Below, one piece after another: positions 34,646-46,125 of a stretch of 64,000 nt of DNA. The number at the start of each line of letters is the position of its first letter. Positions within the stretch are counted from its first letter, which is position 1. Made by a program: the position numbers and the translations under genes. Below the pieces are notes generated by a model. That model was not told the DNA's origin and did no database searches. It was given only the letters and a program-made list of their open reading frames with translations. Origin of the DNA: Delphinapterus leucas (lineage: Eukaryota > Chordata > Mammalia > Artiodactyla > Monodontidae); the NCBI RefSeq assembly GCF_002288925.2, contig NW_022098049.1, forward strand, positions 5,068,112 through 5,132,111, in the 5' to 3' direction.

Positions 34646-35854
34646 TCAGGAGGTGTGGAAGTGAACCAGAACAAGGCATGTGTGGAAGTAAACGCACCAC
34701 CTTCACTGAAGTCTCTGAACCAAGTACTCTGAAGTTTTCATTATTTTTTGGTCAACACTCTGCATTTCTAACAGCCTCCTGGAATATTTTACTTTCACTT
34801 GACAATTTTTATTAATCCTACTTGGGCTGAGTCCAAAATTGAAAAATTTAATCTGAAAAAAATTTTTTTTCAACTTTCATAAAGTTCTGAGTATAAGGTA
34901 CTCTTTCACAGAGAATAAAAACAAAGTTTACAGTGGAAATCATGTTGTAGACAGGCCCGGGACTCTTTGCTCCCCAACCAATTGACCAGAGCTCGGTGAA
35001 TGGAGGATGGAGTCTGGCCTCAGAGGTTATACTCACCTCACTTTACACAGCTCCTCCTGCTGAGGGCTTTGTGAACAACATCCCGGGCTTACAGTGAACT
35101 TAGAACACCGGAGCTTGGTTCCATGAACCATATAGTTTGGGAGAATAACTTCCCCAATCATCCAAAGTAAACACGGGCTACATATCAAAATCGGTCTAAA
35201 CCGGCTGGATCATTAAACCTGAAAGCCAGGGCTGTTAACAAGGTAGAGCAAGTGGGCCCCATGCCAACTGGGGTTTTCAGCCCCAGGTAGACTTTATTCA
35301 AACAAGACCATGAACTCCTTCAGCTACCTCCTTTCTTTAATGCTTCTTAACAAATTTGAAACAAGTGATGAATTAAGAGCTGCCATTACCAAGCATACTG
35401 AAATGAAGACTTCCCTTTTTGTTGCCCATCCCTTCCCAGATTATGCCCAAATGCACTGTAACACCTACAGATGTCCAGATGTGCCATGGTCTCGGTTGCC
35501 TCCATGCTTTTGGACCTGAGAGCCCCCCTCCCTAAATTCTCATCCTCACTGCTCCATCACCACCCTCATACCTCTTTATGATTTTGCACATGGGTCAGAT
35601 TTTTCTTCTTCCAGGAAGCTCTCTGATTCCTCAGATTGTTCTGGGGGCTCCTGGTCTGTATTCCCAATGCACTCCATGTTGGCTTCTGTCTCTGTATTTA
35701 TCTTTCCATTTCTTTCCTTCATTCCCTTGCATTCAGCCCACTGTGAATGCTTCAAACATTCTGATATATTCTCCTCCACAAACGTTGAATAAAGAATGAC
35801 ACGCAGACAAATCATTCAGTGTCTTTAAGGTGGAAGAAAACTGCTAGTTATTAC
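34646..35854. other. Unassigned non-coding DNA
   Basis: About 1.2 kb with no recognised element. Possible worn L2 text ('ctaaattctcatcctcactg') near 35530-35790 is not firm. Confidence 0.4.
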
Positions 35855-36110
35855 ATACTTTGAATAAGCCAGGCACTTTGCTTTGTCACTTCAGGTGACT
35901 TATCTCATCATATTATCCCAAATCTGCCCTGAAACTGATATTATTACCAATATCATCATTTTATAAATAAAAAAGCTGCCTCTCAGAGAAGTTATATAAT
36001 TTAGCGAGATTGTCCCAAGGTCATACCAAGAGCAGGATATTCAGAAGAGAATCCCAGATCTGTCTGACTTCGAATCTCAAACAAGTTCTATATCACTATG
36101 CTGCTCCCTT
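35855..36110 (-). mobile_element. MIR SINE, near full length
   Basis: 'aataagccaggcactttgct', 'gacttatctcatcatattat' and 'cgagattgtcccaaggtcat' in reverse MIR order. Confidence 0.85.
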
Positions 36111-36234
36111 TACTTCTAAGGATTTTTTTTTTTTCAGCTTGGTTTCAGCCAAATGCCAAGTGCACTTACAAATTTCCTTGAACACTGACCTGTGGATGCT
36201 ATGGTATATCACCCAGAATCAAGGTACTCATTTC

Positions 36235-36603
36235 TCCAGCTGCTGGAATGTTGGTTGCTGATGGGAACTGCCCTTTTTGAAGGCGGCTCCTTTGCCCTTT
36301 TGGCAGAATTTTTACGCTCCCTCCTGGGTTCAGCCTGATCCAATAACTGGTCTATATGGACGTATAAAGGCAAGGCCTCTGCTGCAACTCGGAAAAAATC
36401 TGCAGGGTCATCCCCGTTCCGGCGCCCCTGGGATCTGCTAAGGCTTCAGCTGCACCTGTGTTGCAGTTCAGTTTCGCCTTCTGCCCAATCCTGCCTCTCT
36501 CAGTCTCTTATAAATATTGTTCCAGAGGATACTACTCAATAAATGGAGATGCAGGCACATCTCCATCTCAGAGTCTGTTTCTCAGGAAACCCAACCATAG
36601 AGA
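36235..36603 (+). mobile_element. Probable ERVL-type solo LTR
   Basis: The phrases 'ggacgtataaaggcaaggcc' (TATA-like box near 36365), 'ctgcaactcggaaaaaatct' and 'tccggcgcccctgggatctg', a poly-A signal 'aataaatgg' near 36537 and the end 'ctcaggaaacccaaccatag' fit old ERVL LTRs of the LTR16/LTR33/MLT2 kind. No internal viral genes accompany it. Confidence 0.6.
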
Positions 36604-37819
36604 GGATGATAGGAGGTCCCTGATTACAAATTACTAATCAGAGTAAGACTTTGCAAGCAGCCCTTTAGCAGTGGCTTAAGGATGGGATGCATGGTTCAGA
36701 GAGGATGCTTGGAGCATAATCTCTGGCCCAGGAAGTGCCATAGAGCATACAGTTGGAAAAGCACCCCACTCGCTACTTTGGGGTGAAAGATCAGCCCCCT
36801 GAATGTCATCACTTGACCCAGGTGTTGTAGTTTTCCCAAGCCTCTGTTTTGCACGGCTCCCCACTGGCACAGTGTTGGGCTAGCTTTTCAGGTGTGCCCC
36901 TGTGGTTAGAAAGGCAGAGCCCATGAGAAGCAGCAGCTCTGCACAAACTAGTCCCATCTCTGCACCTGTAGTGGCGACCTCTGCTTCCAGAAAAATGAAG
37001 GGCACTTTCTCAGCAGAGCCAGCCACTGCTATGCATGCCAGACAAGATTTTAAGTAGATGTATTTTTAACTTGGACTGTGCTCAGATAAAAGTAGTAAAG
37101 AATATAACTAGGAACCCCAAATCATGCCGTATACCCATTCAGCCATCACACATTCCTTATTAGTTCTAAACATCACTCACAGTTTAAAACATCTTACCAC
37201 ATTGTCATAACTTTGGTGAGATTATGTTGGACAGATATTAACAGTGTATGCCTAGAAATGGCAGGGAGTTTCACCCTAGAGAAGACTTAGGGTGAGACAT
37301 GACAAGTGCAGCTACCTTTAGGTGTTCTTACTCCATCCCAGACAAATACCTATGTTGTTAGATTGTTAACCTTGGAAAACAACTACTGTTTTCATTCTGC
37401 AGTTTTTTTCTTCAGATGCCACCTAATCCACTGGGTGTTTACTCTTCAGAAATCATTTCTCTAAGCAGATTCCGCACTTTCTCTCTCAAGAGCTCTGCAG
37501 AGTAGGTGCCCCCCTCCCTCTTCCATTTTATGGGTGATGAAAATAAAGCTTACAATGTAATCAATAGGCACGTACATACTGCCTACATAAAATATCTCTC
37601 TGACGGGGTAACATTTGGAAGAGAGAGGGTAATCAATTCGTATGGCTCTATTGAGTTAGTAGTGGGACAAATGAGAAGAAATTACACAAAGCAGACAGAT
37701 AGAGACTTAAGCGTATTGGGCAGTACCCAATTCGAACCGATCAAAGTCCAAAGTCTAGGGACAGTCAGACACAGCTGGATATAGATGCTCAAACCACGTG
37801 GGCAGGAATATGCTTTCTT
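36604..37819. other. Unassigned non-coding DNA
   Basis: About 1.2 kb with no recognised element. Confidence 0.4.
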
Positions 37820-37965
37820 CTGTTGGCTTTATTCTCAGGGTTAAACGAAGATGGCCGCAAGAACATCGAGGCTCACAACCTATCAGTTTAGCAGCTCCGC
37901 CAGGAACAGCATTTGCCCTTTCCTAACTGCTCTAGAAAAATCCCAGGATTGTGTCTAAATAAGCT
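37820..37965. mobile_element. Old interspersed repeat fragment, same family as 59155-59600 (unnamed)
   Basis: 'aagatggccgcaagaacatc', 'aacctatcagtttagcagct' and 'agaaaaatcccaggattgtg' match a family I recognise only by its text. Confidence 0.45.
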
Positions 37966-39394
37966 GGCTTCCATCAGATACCCACCTCTGAACCAGTCAC
38001 TCTGAGATGCTCTACAGTTATTGGCCAGGACTGGGTAATGTGTTGACTCCAGAGCTAGGAGGTCAGCTCGGAGGAGCTAGGATCAGCTCCTTCCAAATGA
38101 TGTGGGCTGAGACAAGGGGAGGGGAGATTTTCCAAATGAGGGGTTGGCAGAAGGAGACTGAGAGATCCTCGGAAGACAAACATGCCAGATGCCACCTACA
38201 GTGAAGAGTAGATTTTTACATCTTGTAGTACACTTTGTTGGAGACCTACTCATATCTCCTTGGCTCTTACAATGTCTGTTCACACCAGCCCAACCAACTG
38301 CTACTGCTGTGCCCCTCTGCTGAAGGCTGAAGATCGTTCTGCAATTCTGGCGTCTCACTTGCATGGGAGTTAACTCCTCTCCATAGAGATAGCCTGGTGG
38401 ATAAACACCCCAGCAACCTCATCCCTCGGGTTAGATAATTCTGAGGTTCCTAGACTTCCTCTGCAGGATTAAGCCCCAATGATCTAAAGCAATAACTTGA
38501 TTAAAAATATACCATTTACTTATTTGCCTGTCAATTCTCCCATGTCAATTCTCCATGTCCCTACCGAATATACCAGGATAACCTCCCAAAGAAACTAACT
38601 GCACCTTAATCCTTATCTCACAAATCAAAAATAAGGAGATAGGCTGTTTCATGTGGTAGTGAGATTCTTGGCAGTCGAAGCATTCATGAATATAAGAAGG
38701 CATTTGGGGAGACTCAGGAATAACATGGGTAATTGGATTGAAAGAACCACATTTAGACCTTGCTGTCCTTTCTAGTGCTAAGTTGAATCATTATTTATTT
38801 GACTACACCCTTACAGAAAAAGAGACCTTAAGTTCATGCTTTGGATTCTGAAACTTATGAATGAGATAATACATAAAGTTCTCTGGGGAGGATTTTTTTC
38901 TAGAGGTTGTTTGAAAGTATGATATTCAGCCTCTTTTTTTTGTTGTGGCACATTCTTAAAAAATGACCTTCTTTGTTTGCTCTGCTCTTCCTCAGCTTAG
39001 GAAGTGCTCAGGGTTGCTAGAATGCGCCATTTCCTTGGTCCTGACTAGTTTTAAATTTTGACACCCACCATAATCCAGGCAGAGAAAGAACCTTCACAAA
39101 ATAATTTATAAAACAAAGGATGCACACGCAGCTGCCACAAAGAAGTAGGTGAGGGGGTGTCACCAGCTTAAGTTCTCTGTGTTCCTCGGGACATATGCCC
39201 AATACACAGAAATATAAAGGAAGTGATTTCTCTCAAGATAAACATGTCAATCAAAAAAAGATAAAGAAAATAACTGTTTCATCTTTTTGATGTGTGAAAG
39301 AATGCATGTCATATGGAATTTATTCCCAAGTGATGTCTTTTATTTCTCCGCTGATACTTTTCCCCAACTCACTCATGAAATACTAACAAGAGGT
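37966..39394. other. Unassigned non-coding DNA
   Basis: About 1.4 kb with no recognised element. A short direct repeat of 'tgtcaattctcc' lies near 38530-38555. Confidence 0.4.
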
Positions 39395-39490
39395 AGAATT
39401 TGTTGAGTGTTAACTGTGTGCTGGGTACGATGCAAACTACTTAATACAAATTATTACATTGATTCCTCCCAAGAAAACATGTATACATGG
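39395..39490 (-). mobile_element. MIR SINE fragment
   Basis: 'ttgagtgttaactgtgtgct' and 'ttacattgattcctcccaag'. Confidence 0.6.
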
Positions 39491-39589
39491 CATCAACATT
39501 TTAAGTTCACACAACAGTGAGATGCAGGTCTCCCTGTGTCTAGTGGTATATTAGTAATGCCTTCAAAAGGCAATGCTTAAAACATTAAG

Positions 39590-39960
39590 CATGTGTATCG
39601 CTCACAAGGCTATGGGGCAGCTGGGCCGTTTTCCTGGCCTCAGCTGGGCTCGCTCATGCATCTGTGGGCAGCCATAGGTTGGGTAGATGGCTCTACTGAT
39701 CTCTTTTGGACTCATTTGCATGTTTGGGGTCAACTGGCAACTGGCTAGCCTAGGATGCTCTCAGTTTAGTCAACTGGGCTCTCCACCAGCCGGTCTCATC
39801 CTCCAGGAGGCTAGAACAAGTTTGTTTTCATATGTACCCAGGTTATTAAAGTTTCTCCCCAATGGCGTGCCCAGAGCAATCCCCATACTCTGAATGCTGT
39901 CTCACAAGTTTGGGGTCTACCGGGCCCATCAGATCCCTCAATCTATGCACTGTGGTTTTA
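39590..39960. mobile_element. Old LTR-like interspersed repeat (tentative)
   Basis: 'ggggcagctgggccgttttc', 'tcagctgggctcgctcatgc', 'atggctctactgatctcttt' and 'ctcatcctccaggaggctag' resemble a common eutherian repeat of probable LTR origin. The family is unnamed here. Confidence 0.5.
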
Positions 39961-40022
39961 TTAATACAGCCCCAAATTGGGTTTGGTTTTGTTTCGTTTC
40001 TCCTTTTCCTCCTCTTCCTTTT

Positions 40023-40244
40023 AAAATTGCACCTTCTTCAGATTCACAGATATAGAGAACAAACTAGTGGTTACCAGTGGGGAGAGGGAAGGAGGGAGGG
40101 GCAATATATAGGTAGAGGAGAAAGGAGTGTTATGGGATTCTATGAAATCCTGTGTGTGACACTTTTGAAAATTGTACAACACTACAGAATTTAAAGAATC
40201 GTTCATCAATAAAAAACTTAGAATAAAATAAAATTGCACCTTCT
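40023..40244 (+). mobile_element. Cetartiodactyl-type L1 3'UTR insertion with perfect target-site duplication
   Basis: The element is 40038-40229. It begins in the L1 3'UTR ('agattcacagatatagagaa', 'ggttaccagtggggagaggg') and ends in 'aataaaataa'. A 15-bp duplication, AAAATTGCACCTTCT, lies at 40023-40037 and 40230-40244 without mismatch. The L1 is severely 5'-truncated (about 190 bp). Typical target-primed reverse transcription product. Confidence 0.95.
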
Positions 40245-40669
40245 CTTTAAGCATTATAATAGTGTTTAAGTCTATAAATCTTTTTAAAATCTTGTTGCAT
40301 TAAATTGAATTTGGTTTCTCATCCATAGCAAATGATCTGAAAGAGGGCTCTCACCCCTGTATTTGTGCAAATTGTTTTGAAGCCAAAGGGCAGGCATTTG
40401 CCTTTTTCTCTTGTTATTTCTTCTGTGAATTCAGGCCCATCTTTCCTGTCGGATGCAAGCCTGTAAACACTGATACTGTTGTCTAGTCTGTTCATTTATC
40501 ATTCAGGGGTCCTCTCCCGAGATACTCTTCAATGTAAGGCTTTGTATTAGCTGCTTGGGACACAAATGTACGAAACCCAGCCGTGGTCCTTGAAGAGCTT
40601 GTAGGTTCCTGGCTGAGGCTGTGGTTTATGGAAATCTCTTTCAGGTAACCTTGGCCTCTTTTAGATACA
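40245..40669. other. Unassigned non-coding DNA
   Basis: Nothing is recognised firmly. 40530-40615 may be a worn reversed L2. Confidence 0.4.
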
Positions 40670-41110
40670 TACTTCTTTGGGGGTTTCTTCTATACTCTTC
40701 TTCAGCACCCCAAGAGGACACTTGTATAGAGAAAGAAGGTTATGTGGCCTAGTGGTGTCAGGAGAGGGCTGTCTTCCTCTGCAGGCTTTCTTGGCAGAGC
40801 AAATGCCCTCATTCAGTCCCTTGGCATCATGCCGGCCCCCTCTGCCAACACCAGACGCTGCTGTGGCCTCCGTCTTGAAGTCCACCTGCTGCGGGGCCCT
40901 CCTCTCAACCCCAGGCCTCCTGCAGGCTCAGGATCTTCCTGCCCTCTGGGGGCTGGTGGCACAACGAGTGCACTGTGGGTCTCTCTGCATGGGTGGTGGT
41001 GTGGGAGTTGGCCTCAGCCCCCTCTTTGCTTCCCCGCTACTCCTGCTCTGCATTGGATGCTAGCTTCATGCTGACTGTGCTTCTCTGTGGGGCTGGCAGA
41101 CTCCCAAGGC
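40670..41110. other. GC-rich segment of unknown nature
   Basis: It is noticeably richer in C and G than its surroundings, with two overlapping plus frames (128 codons at 40677-41063, 110 codons at 40742-41074). I recognise no domain. It could be a worn LTR or unique DNA. There is no CpG-island density by eye. Confidence 0.35.
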
Positions 41111-41584
41111 TTTGCCCAAGGATGCAGGTAACCAGGCTCTGATGTTGTCAAATTCTCTTAAATGATATTAGGCTTCCTTATTCTCCAACATGACCCTTCA
41201 CACTAAGGGGTAAGCTGGAACTTGAACAGTTGTGTCATGTCTCTTCTGCTTCGCTTTTTCTGTCCCTAAGCTCCTCCCAAGCACTGGAGGGGCCCCCTCT
41301 TTCCTGCTTGTGGGAATGTCCCTGCATCTGGTCAGCATTCTCACTATGCTCTATAATTTCTTCTATGAGTAGCCTTCAGATTCCACCTCCGTGGAAGTCG
41401 TTTCTCTGTTTTGTTTTCTCTCTGTCCACGAAACCGGCTCTCTGCACATCAGAAGCATTTGCTTTCACACCGTTGTCTCAATGTATTCCTTAAAACAGTT
41501 TTCCAGAAGTCAAAGCAATGAAGTCCTTCTTTTCAGACTGGTTCAGCTCTCACTTGAAGAATAAAAATTCATTGATTTTATCGG
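41111..41584. other. Unassigned non-coding DNA
   Basis: Pyrimidine-rich in places; nothing recognised. Confidence 0.4.
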
Positions 41585-41706
41585 GGCAGAGAAAAAAGGG
41601 ACAAGGACCCAGGAACTAGACGGGCTGGGTACACGGGGGTTCATGATGTTATTCTTTCAACATATATGCCTGTTTGAAATTTCCACAATAAAAAAACTTA
41701 AAAGTT
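41585..41706 (+). mobile_element. L1M 3' end
   Basis: 'ctgggtacacgggggttcat', 'gatgttattctttcaacata' and 'gtttgaaatttccacaataa' match the terminus of an older L1. Confidence 0.65.
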
Positions 41707-41904
41707 TAATTCCTATTATACTTGTGAAGAGATTTGGTGTACCAAGGAATAAACAGTGAATCCAGGAAGCAGAGGAGTGACAATGACATGACTTGAGTGA
41801 AGGTTTCCAAAAGGCTTAATGGGATTTCTTCACTTTCTCTTCTTCTCTGTATCATCTAAATGTTAATAACAGAAGGATGGTTTATCAAGCTCCGATCTAG
41901 TCTC

Positions 41905-42055
41905 AGAGAGGGGAGGGGAGAGGAGAAAGAAGAGAAGGGAAAGAAAAGAGAAAAGAAAGGAGAGGAAAGGAAAAGAAGAGAAGGGAAAGAAAAGAGAAAA
42001 GAAAGGAGAGGAAAGGAAAAGAAGAGAAGNNNNNNNNNNAGAAAAGAAAAGAAAA
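41905..42055 (+). repeat. Polypurine tandem repeat with 46-bp period, broken by an assembly gap
   Basis: An all-purine GA-rich tract. From about 41934 a 46-bp unit repeats: GAGAAGGGAAAGAAAAGAG at 41934 recurs identically at 41980, and a third copy starts at 42026 before the N run. The copies are identical by eye. Confidence 0.9.
42030..42039. other. Assembly gap (10 N)
   Basis: Ten unresolved bases inside the purine repeat. The size is probably nominal. Confidence 0.98.
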
Positions 42056-42394
42056 CCAAAGTAGATTGATGACCAGTGTCTGGAAGACTAAACCAACCCC
42101 AAGTTAAGTCTTAAAATGACTAAATGTTCTGAGAAAAAAATAAAATGACACAAACCCTTTCTCATCCCCAAAGCAGAGAGTACAATGAAAATGAGAGTCA
42201 GAAGAATATGGAGAAAGCATCGTGGAACTACTGATATCTCAGAATGCTCACTGCTCCATTGGAAAGGGGGCGCTCAAGTGGTTAACACAGAGCCAATGCA
42301 GGAGTGACAGAGATAGTAAGTATCTCATATTTTGAATGAGATCTCTCTCTTTCTACACATATGCCAATGTATGACATGGAGCAAAATAGCATAT

Positions 42395-44640
42395 AGGTTC
42401 ATGCATTCATTCGCTCAGCCAATAATATGTGCCCCACATACATTTTTCAAAATACTAGGAATACGGCTCAGACCAAAACAAACAAAACTCCTTGCCCTTA
42501 TAGAGTTTACTTGCAAAGGGGAGAACACACATCAAATAAAATAAGCAGATCCAAATGTGGTGCATTAGATCACGATAACTATTATGGAAATAAGTAAAGC
42601 AGGTAAAAAAGGGACAAGGGTCCTCTTGGAAGGGAGAGGATGCCATTTAAAATAAAGTGAAGGAAGGTACCTCTGAGACAGTGACATTTCAACAGTGACC
42701 TGAAGGAGGTGAGGGACATCTGGGAGGGTCATGTCCTAAGCAGAGGAAACATCAAGTACAAAGATCCTTAAGGCAAGAGCTTGCATGATTTCTTTCAAGG
42801 ATAGCAAAGGAGGCCAATGAGATCAGAGCTCAAGGGGGAAGAGAGTAAAGAGATAAAGTCAGGGAAGTAGTAGGAGCCACATCTCATAGGGATGTACAGG
42901 TCACTGGAAGAGTTTAGACTTTTATTAAGAGTAAAAGGAAAAGCCACTGGAGAGTTTGAGCTATGTGTAACATAATAGGATTTACATTTTAAGAGAATGG
43001 CCTGACTGCTACCATGCAAGGAGGTCAGGTATCAGACTATTGAAATAATCCAAATAAGAGATGACGGTACCTTGGATCAGAGTGGTAGTGCTAGAGATGG
43101 TGAGAAGTCGGTGGATCCTGGACATATTTTGAAGACAGAACCGACAGGATTTGCTCGTGAAAAAGATGTGGGGTGTGACAGAAAGAAAGGAGTTAGGAGT
43201 TTTGGGTCTAATAGAAGGATGGAGTTCCATTTACTGCGGTGGAGAAGGATGCAGAGGACCGGGGTGGGGACAGAAGAAGTTGGGAATCTGTTTTGGGTAA
43301 ACTCTTTTAGACATTCACATGAAGATATACTGGTAGTTGCTTATAATTTTGTGGCATTCTCAGAGGAGACCCAGACTTGGTATGTAATTTGGAGAGTCAT
43401 CAGTGTATAGATGATATTAAGACCATGAGACTCCGTGCAGTGAGTATAGATGCAGAAACATTCAAGAACTGAATCCTAGAGCACGCCGAAGTTTGGTGGT
43501 TGGGGAGCTGGGCAGTGAAGAGCAGAGGAGATTGAGATGGAAGCAGTCAAAAAAATGAGAATGGTATCCTGGAAATGAGAAAATCTTTCACTGCAGAGGG
43601 AGTGGTCACTTGGTCAAATGCTACCAACAGGTTAAGTAAGATTAGGAATGAGATGTACTACATGCAGGTCTTTGGAGACATTTCATGAAGTGGTAAGGAG
43701 ATAAGCCGAATGGAGCGGGTCCAAGAGAGGACGGAGACAGATGTAAGACAATAAGTATCTCTTTGATGGAGTTTTGCTAAAAGGGGAGCAGGGAAACGTG
43801 GCAGCAGCTGACAGGAAATGCAGCATCCAGAGAAGGAGTTTTGAGGACAGGAGGAATTACTCACCAGCTTCATTTGCTAATAAAAATATTTGTGCAGAAG
43901 AGATAAGGGATGCTTTTTGTGGCAATGTCCTTGAATAGGCAAGAGGGGATGGGTTCTGGTGCAAGTGTAGAGAAGGTTCTTGGACATAAACACAGATTTA
44001 TGTCATTCATGCTGACTAGGAGAAAGGTGAGTGTAATAGTACAGGTACATACAAGGTAGAAGTGGTGGGGGGATTGTGAGAAATTTGTCTTCTGTTTCCT
44101 TCTATTTTCCCAGTTAAATAGGAAACAAGATCAAGAGATTGTAGGTCACTGTGCAGTGAAACCTTTTTGGAGCTGTGGTCTTGGAATGCAACAAGTTGGA
44201 AAGACAGTGTGTGGTGGTGGGAGAGTGTGATGCTTGAAACTGAGATTACAGAGGGGATGGTTGTGTGAATGCCAAGGTCTGGGGAGGATAGAGAGGAGGT
44301 AAAAGACATAAGAGACCAGATTACTGCCAGGATTATCTTCTCTGATATTGAAATCACAGTTTATGATATGAATAGTAATTACGATTATAAGAATGAGTCA
44401 GGAGTTAAAAACTTTAAAGAATAAGGAGGGGGAGGGGGTGGTGAATCACAGGTCTGCAGATGCCTGTAACGAGGAGGGGTAACAGGTGGTATAGATTGAT
44501 GACATAAACTTCAAAGTGGGTTTTCAGAGACAAAGGAGGGAGAAGAGTCTGGATGCTATCATGAGAAAACAGGAGGACATCTCTCCCATCTCCAGGCTAA
44601 TGGTAGAGGGAGGCAAAAAAATTACAAATTAAAAGGGCTT
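42395..44640 (-). mobile_element. Long L2 LINE relic
   Basis: About 2.2 kb of continuous reversed L2. In order: 'tcattcattcgctcagccaa', 'gcccttatagagtttacttg', 'ggtggcagtgg'-like text near 43081, 'attttgaagacagaaccgac', 'gagagtcatcagtgtataga', 'gaatcctagagcacgccgaa', 'ggtcaaatgctaccaacagg' and 'gttttgctaaaaggggagca'. The last 500 bp (after about 44100) are more weakly assigned. The minus frames in it are broken relics or chance. Confidence 0.75.
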
Positions 44641-44699
44641 TATGGGGAGACAGGGTTCCCAGGAGAGTCTGAGTTTCTGTTAGAGCAAAAAGGTAGAAT

Positions 44700-44941
44700 A
44701 GAATTTACAAGAGGGCTTCCCTGGTGGCGCAGTGGTGGAGAGTCCGCCTGCCGATGCAGGGGACACGGGTTCGTGCCCCGGTCCGGGAAGATCCCACATG
44801 CCGCGGAGCGGCTGGGCCCGTGAGCCATGGCCGCTGAGCCTACGTGTTCGGGAGCGGCCACAACAGTGCTCTGCAATGGGAGAGGCCACAACAGTGAGAG
44901 GCCCGTGTACCACAAAAAAAAAAAAAAAAAGAATTTACAAG
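44700..44941 (+). mobile_element. CHR-type SINE, long cetacean form, with target-site duplications
   Basis: The element is 44712-44930 (219 bp). It has GGGCTTCCCTGGTGGCGCAG at the 5' end, a B-box region 'ggttcgtgccccgg', the cetacean block 'gatcccacatgccgcggagc' and 'tgagccatggccgctgagcc', and a poly-A tail. A 12-bp duplication, AGAATTTACAAG, lies at 44700-44711 and 44930-44941; the shared A at 44930 is ambiguous with the tail. It carries an internal repeat of GGCCACAACAGTG at 44856-44868 and 44884-44896, where I expected only the second. The overlapping 207-codon minus frame is not a gene. Confidence 0.97.
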
Positions 44942-45351
44942 GAAGAGGTAAGGAATAGGGAATATTGCTAATGACTGATCTGGACTTGCAGAGGGCACAG
45001 TAGGAAGGTTTGGGAACTGGGACGAGGTGAAGAGGAGGGCCATATAAGGTTACATACAGGGCTGTATACCAACATTTGGGGAACGTTTGGGGCAGAAAGA
45101 ATGACCTAGGTATCTTGGGCTTCTTACAGTGTCTGATGGAGATGGAGACCAAGACGGCCTCCAAGACAGTGATGGTGAGGCTATGAGCACAGTGGGAAGT
45201 AGGGCGTAGGGCCTTTCCTGGTGCACCTAGAACTCTAGAACCCTCTCTTCTCTCTCCTACCAATCGTTTATGGAAACCAGGGAGGACATGGTGTTACTGG
45301 GAACAATGAAGCCTGAGCCCCTTTTCATTCTTGCTGATGTTCTTTGCTTTG
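44942..45351. other. Unassigned, possibly worn L2
   Basis: 'gaggtaaggaataggg...agagggcacagtaggaagg' may continue the L2 relic, but I cannot confirm it. Confidence 0.35.
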
Positions 45352-45880
45352 TTCATTCATCAATTCATTGAACAAATATCTATTTGGGGCCTACTAAACC
45401 TGAATGCTAGATGGTGATACGACAGTGAGACGAAACAGTTTCTTCTCTCATGGAGCCTTCAGAGTATCGGGGAAAACTGACTTCATTCATTCAGTCAGCA
45501 AGTATTTGTGGGGTGATATGATCAGATTTGCATTTTTCTCTGTAAGATTCATCTGGCTTCACTGTGGAAAATGGATTCAGGTAGGGCAAGAGTGAGACAG
45601 AGAAACCAGTTAGGATGTCAGAGTTAGAGTCCAAATGAGAAGCAAGGCAACTGTTATAGGAATAGAGAGATGTGGATGGATTTGAAATATATTTGTGAGA
45701 TGTAAAAACCACAGGACTTGGTAGTTGTCAAAGACAATTTCTAGATACTTGACTTAACAGCCAAATGAATGATGATGCCATACACTGAGACTGGAAACAC
45801 TGGGGATGACCAGTTTTAGGGGAAGAGAATCGTGAATTTATGTGAGAGATTCAGATGGAGTTAAATTGGTCATCAAAAAA
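45352..45880 (-). mobile_element. L2 LINE fragments
   Basis: 'caattcattgaacaaatatc', 'tctcatggagccttcagagt', 'gtgatatgatcagatttgca', 'gaaaccagttaggatgtcag' and 'gacttggtagttgtcaaaga' follow the reversed L2 order. Confidence 0.75.
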
Positions 45881-45884
45881 TATT

Positions 45885-46125
45885 AACACCTAATATTTGT
45901 TAGATACTCTGCTATGCGTCAGGCCCTCTCCTAAGTGCTGAACAGTTATTAAGTCATTAACTCCCACAATATTACAGCAAGGGTGGTAGAAATTCCTCTC
46001 CATTTCATAAAGGAAGAAACTGAGACCCTGACTGATTAGATAACTTAACTTCCAGGGTCACACTAGCTGTCAATCCATCCCAAAGTCCCTGGCTCACCCT
46101 CTATTCTGTGCTGTCTCCCTAGGGG
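45885..46125 (-). mobile_element. MIR SINE, near full length
   Basis: 'gatactctgctatgcgtcag', 'ttaagtcattaactcccaca' and 'ataaaggaagaaactgagac' in reverse MIR order. Confidence 0.85.

Noticed and set aside
41856..42069. Frames through the purine repeat
   Set aside because: They are Arg/Lys/Glu or Phe/Ser/Leu low-complexity products and cross the N gap.
44712..44790. tRNA gene suggested by the B-box-like sequence
   Set aside because: It is the tRNA-derived head of a CHR SINE. It lacks a foldable cloverleaf as far as I can see and is flanked by SINE target duplications.
44640..45263. 207-codon minus-strand open frame, the longest in the window outside the L1
   Set aside because: It runs straight through the CHR SINE (44712-44930) and its poly-A tail, and its product includes a poly-Phe run from the tail. 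It is a by-product of the SINE.
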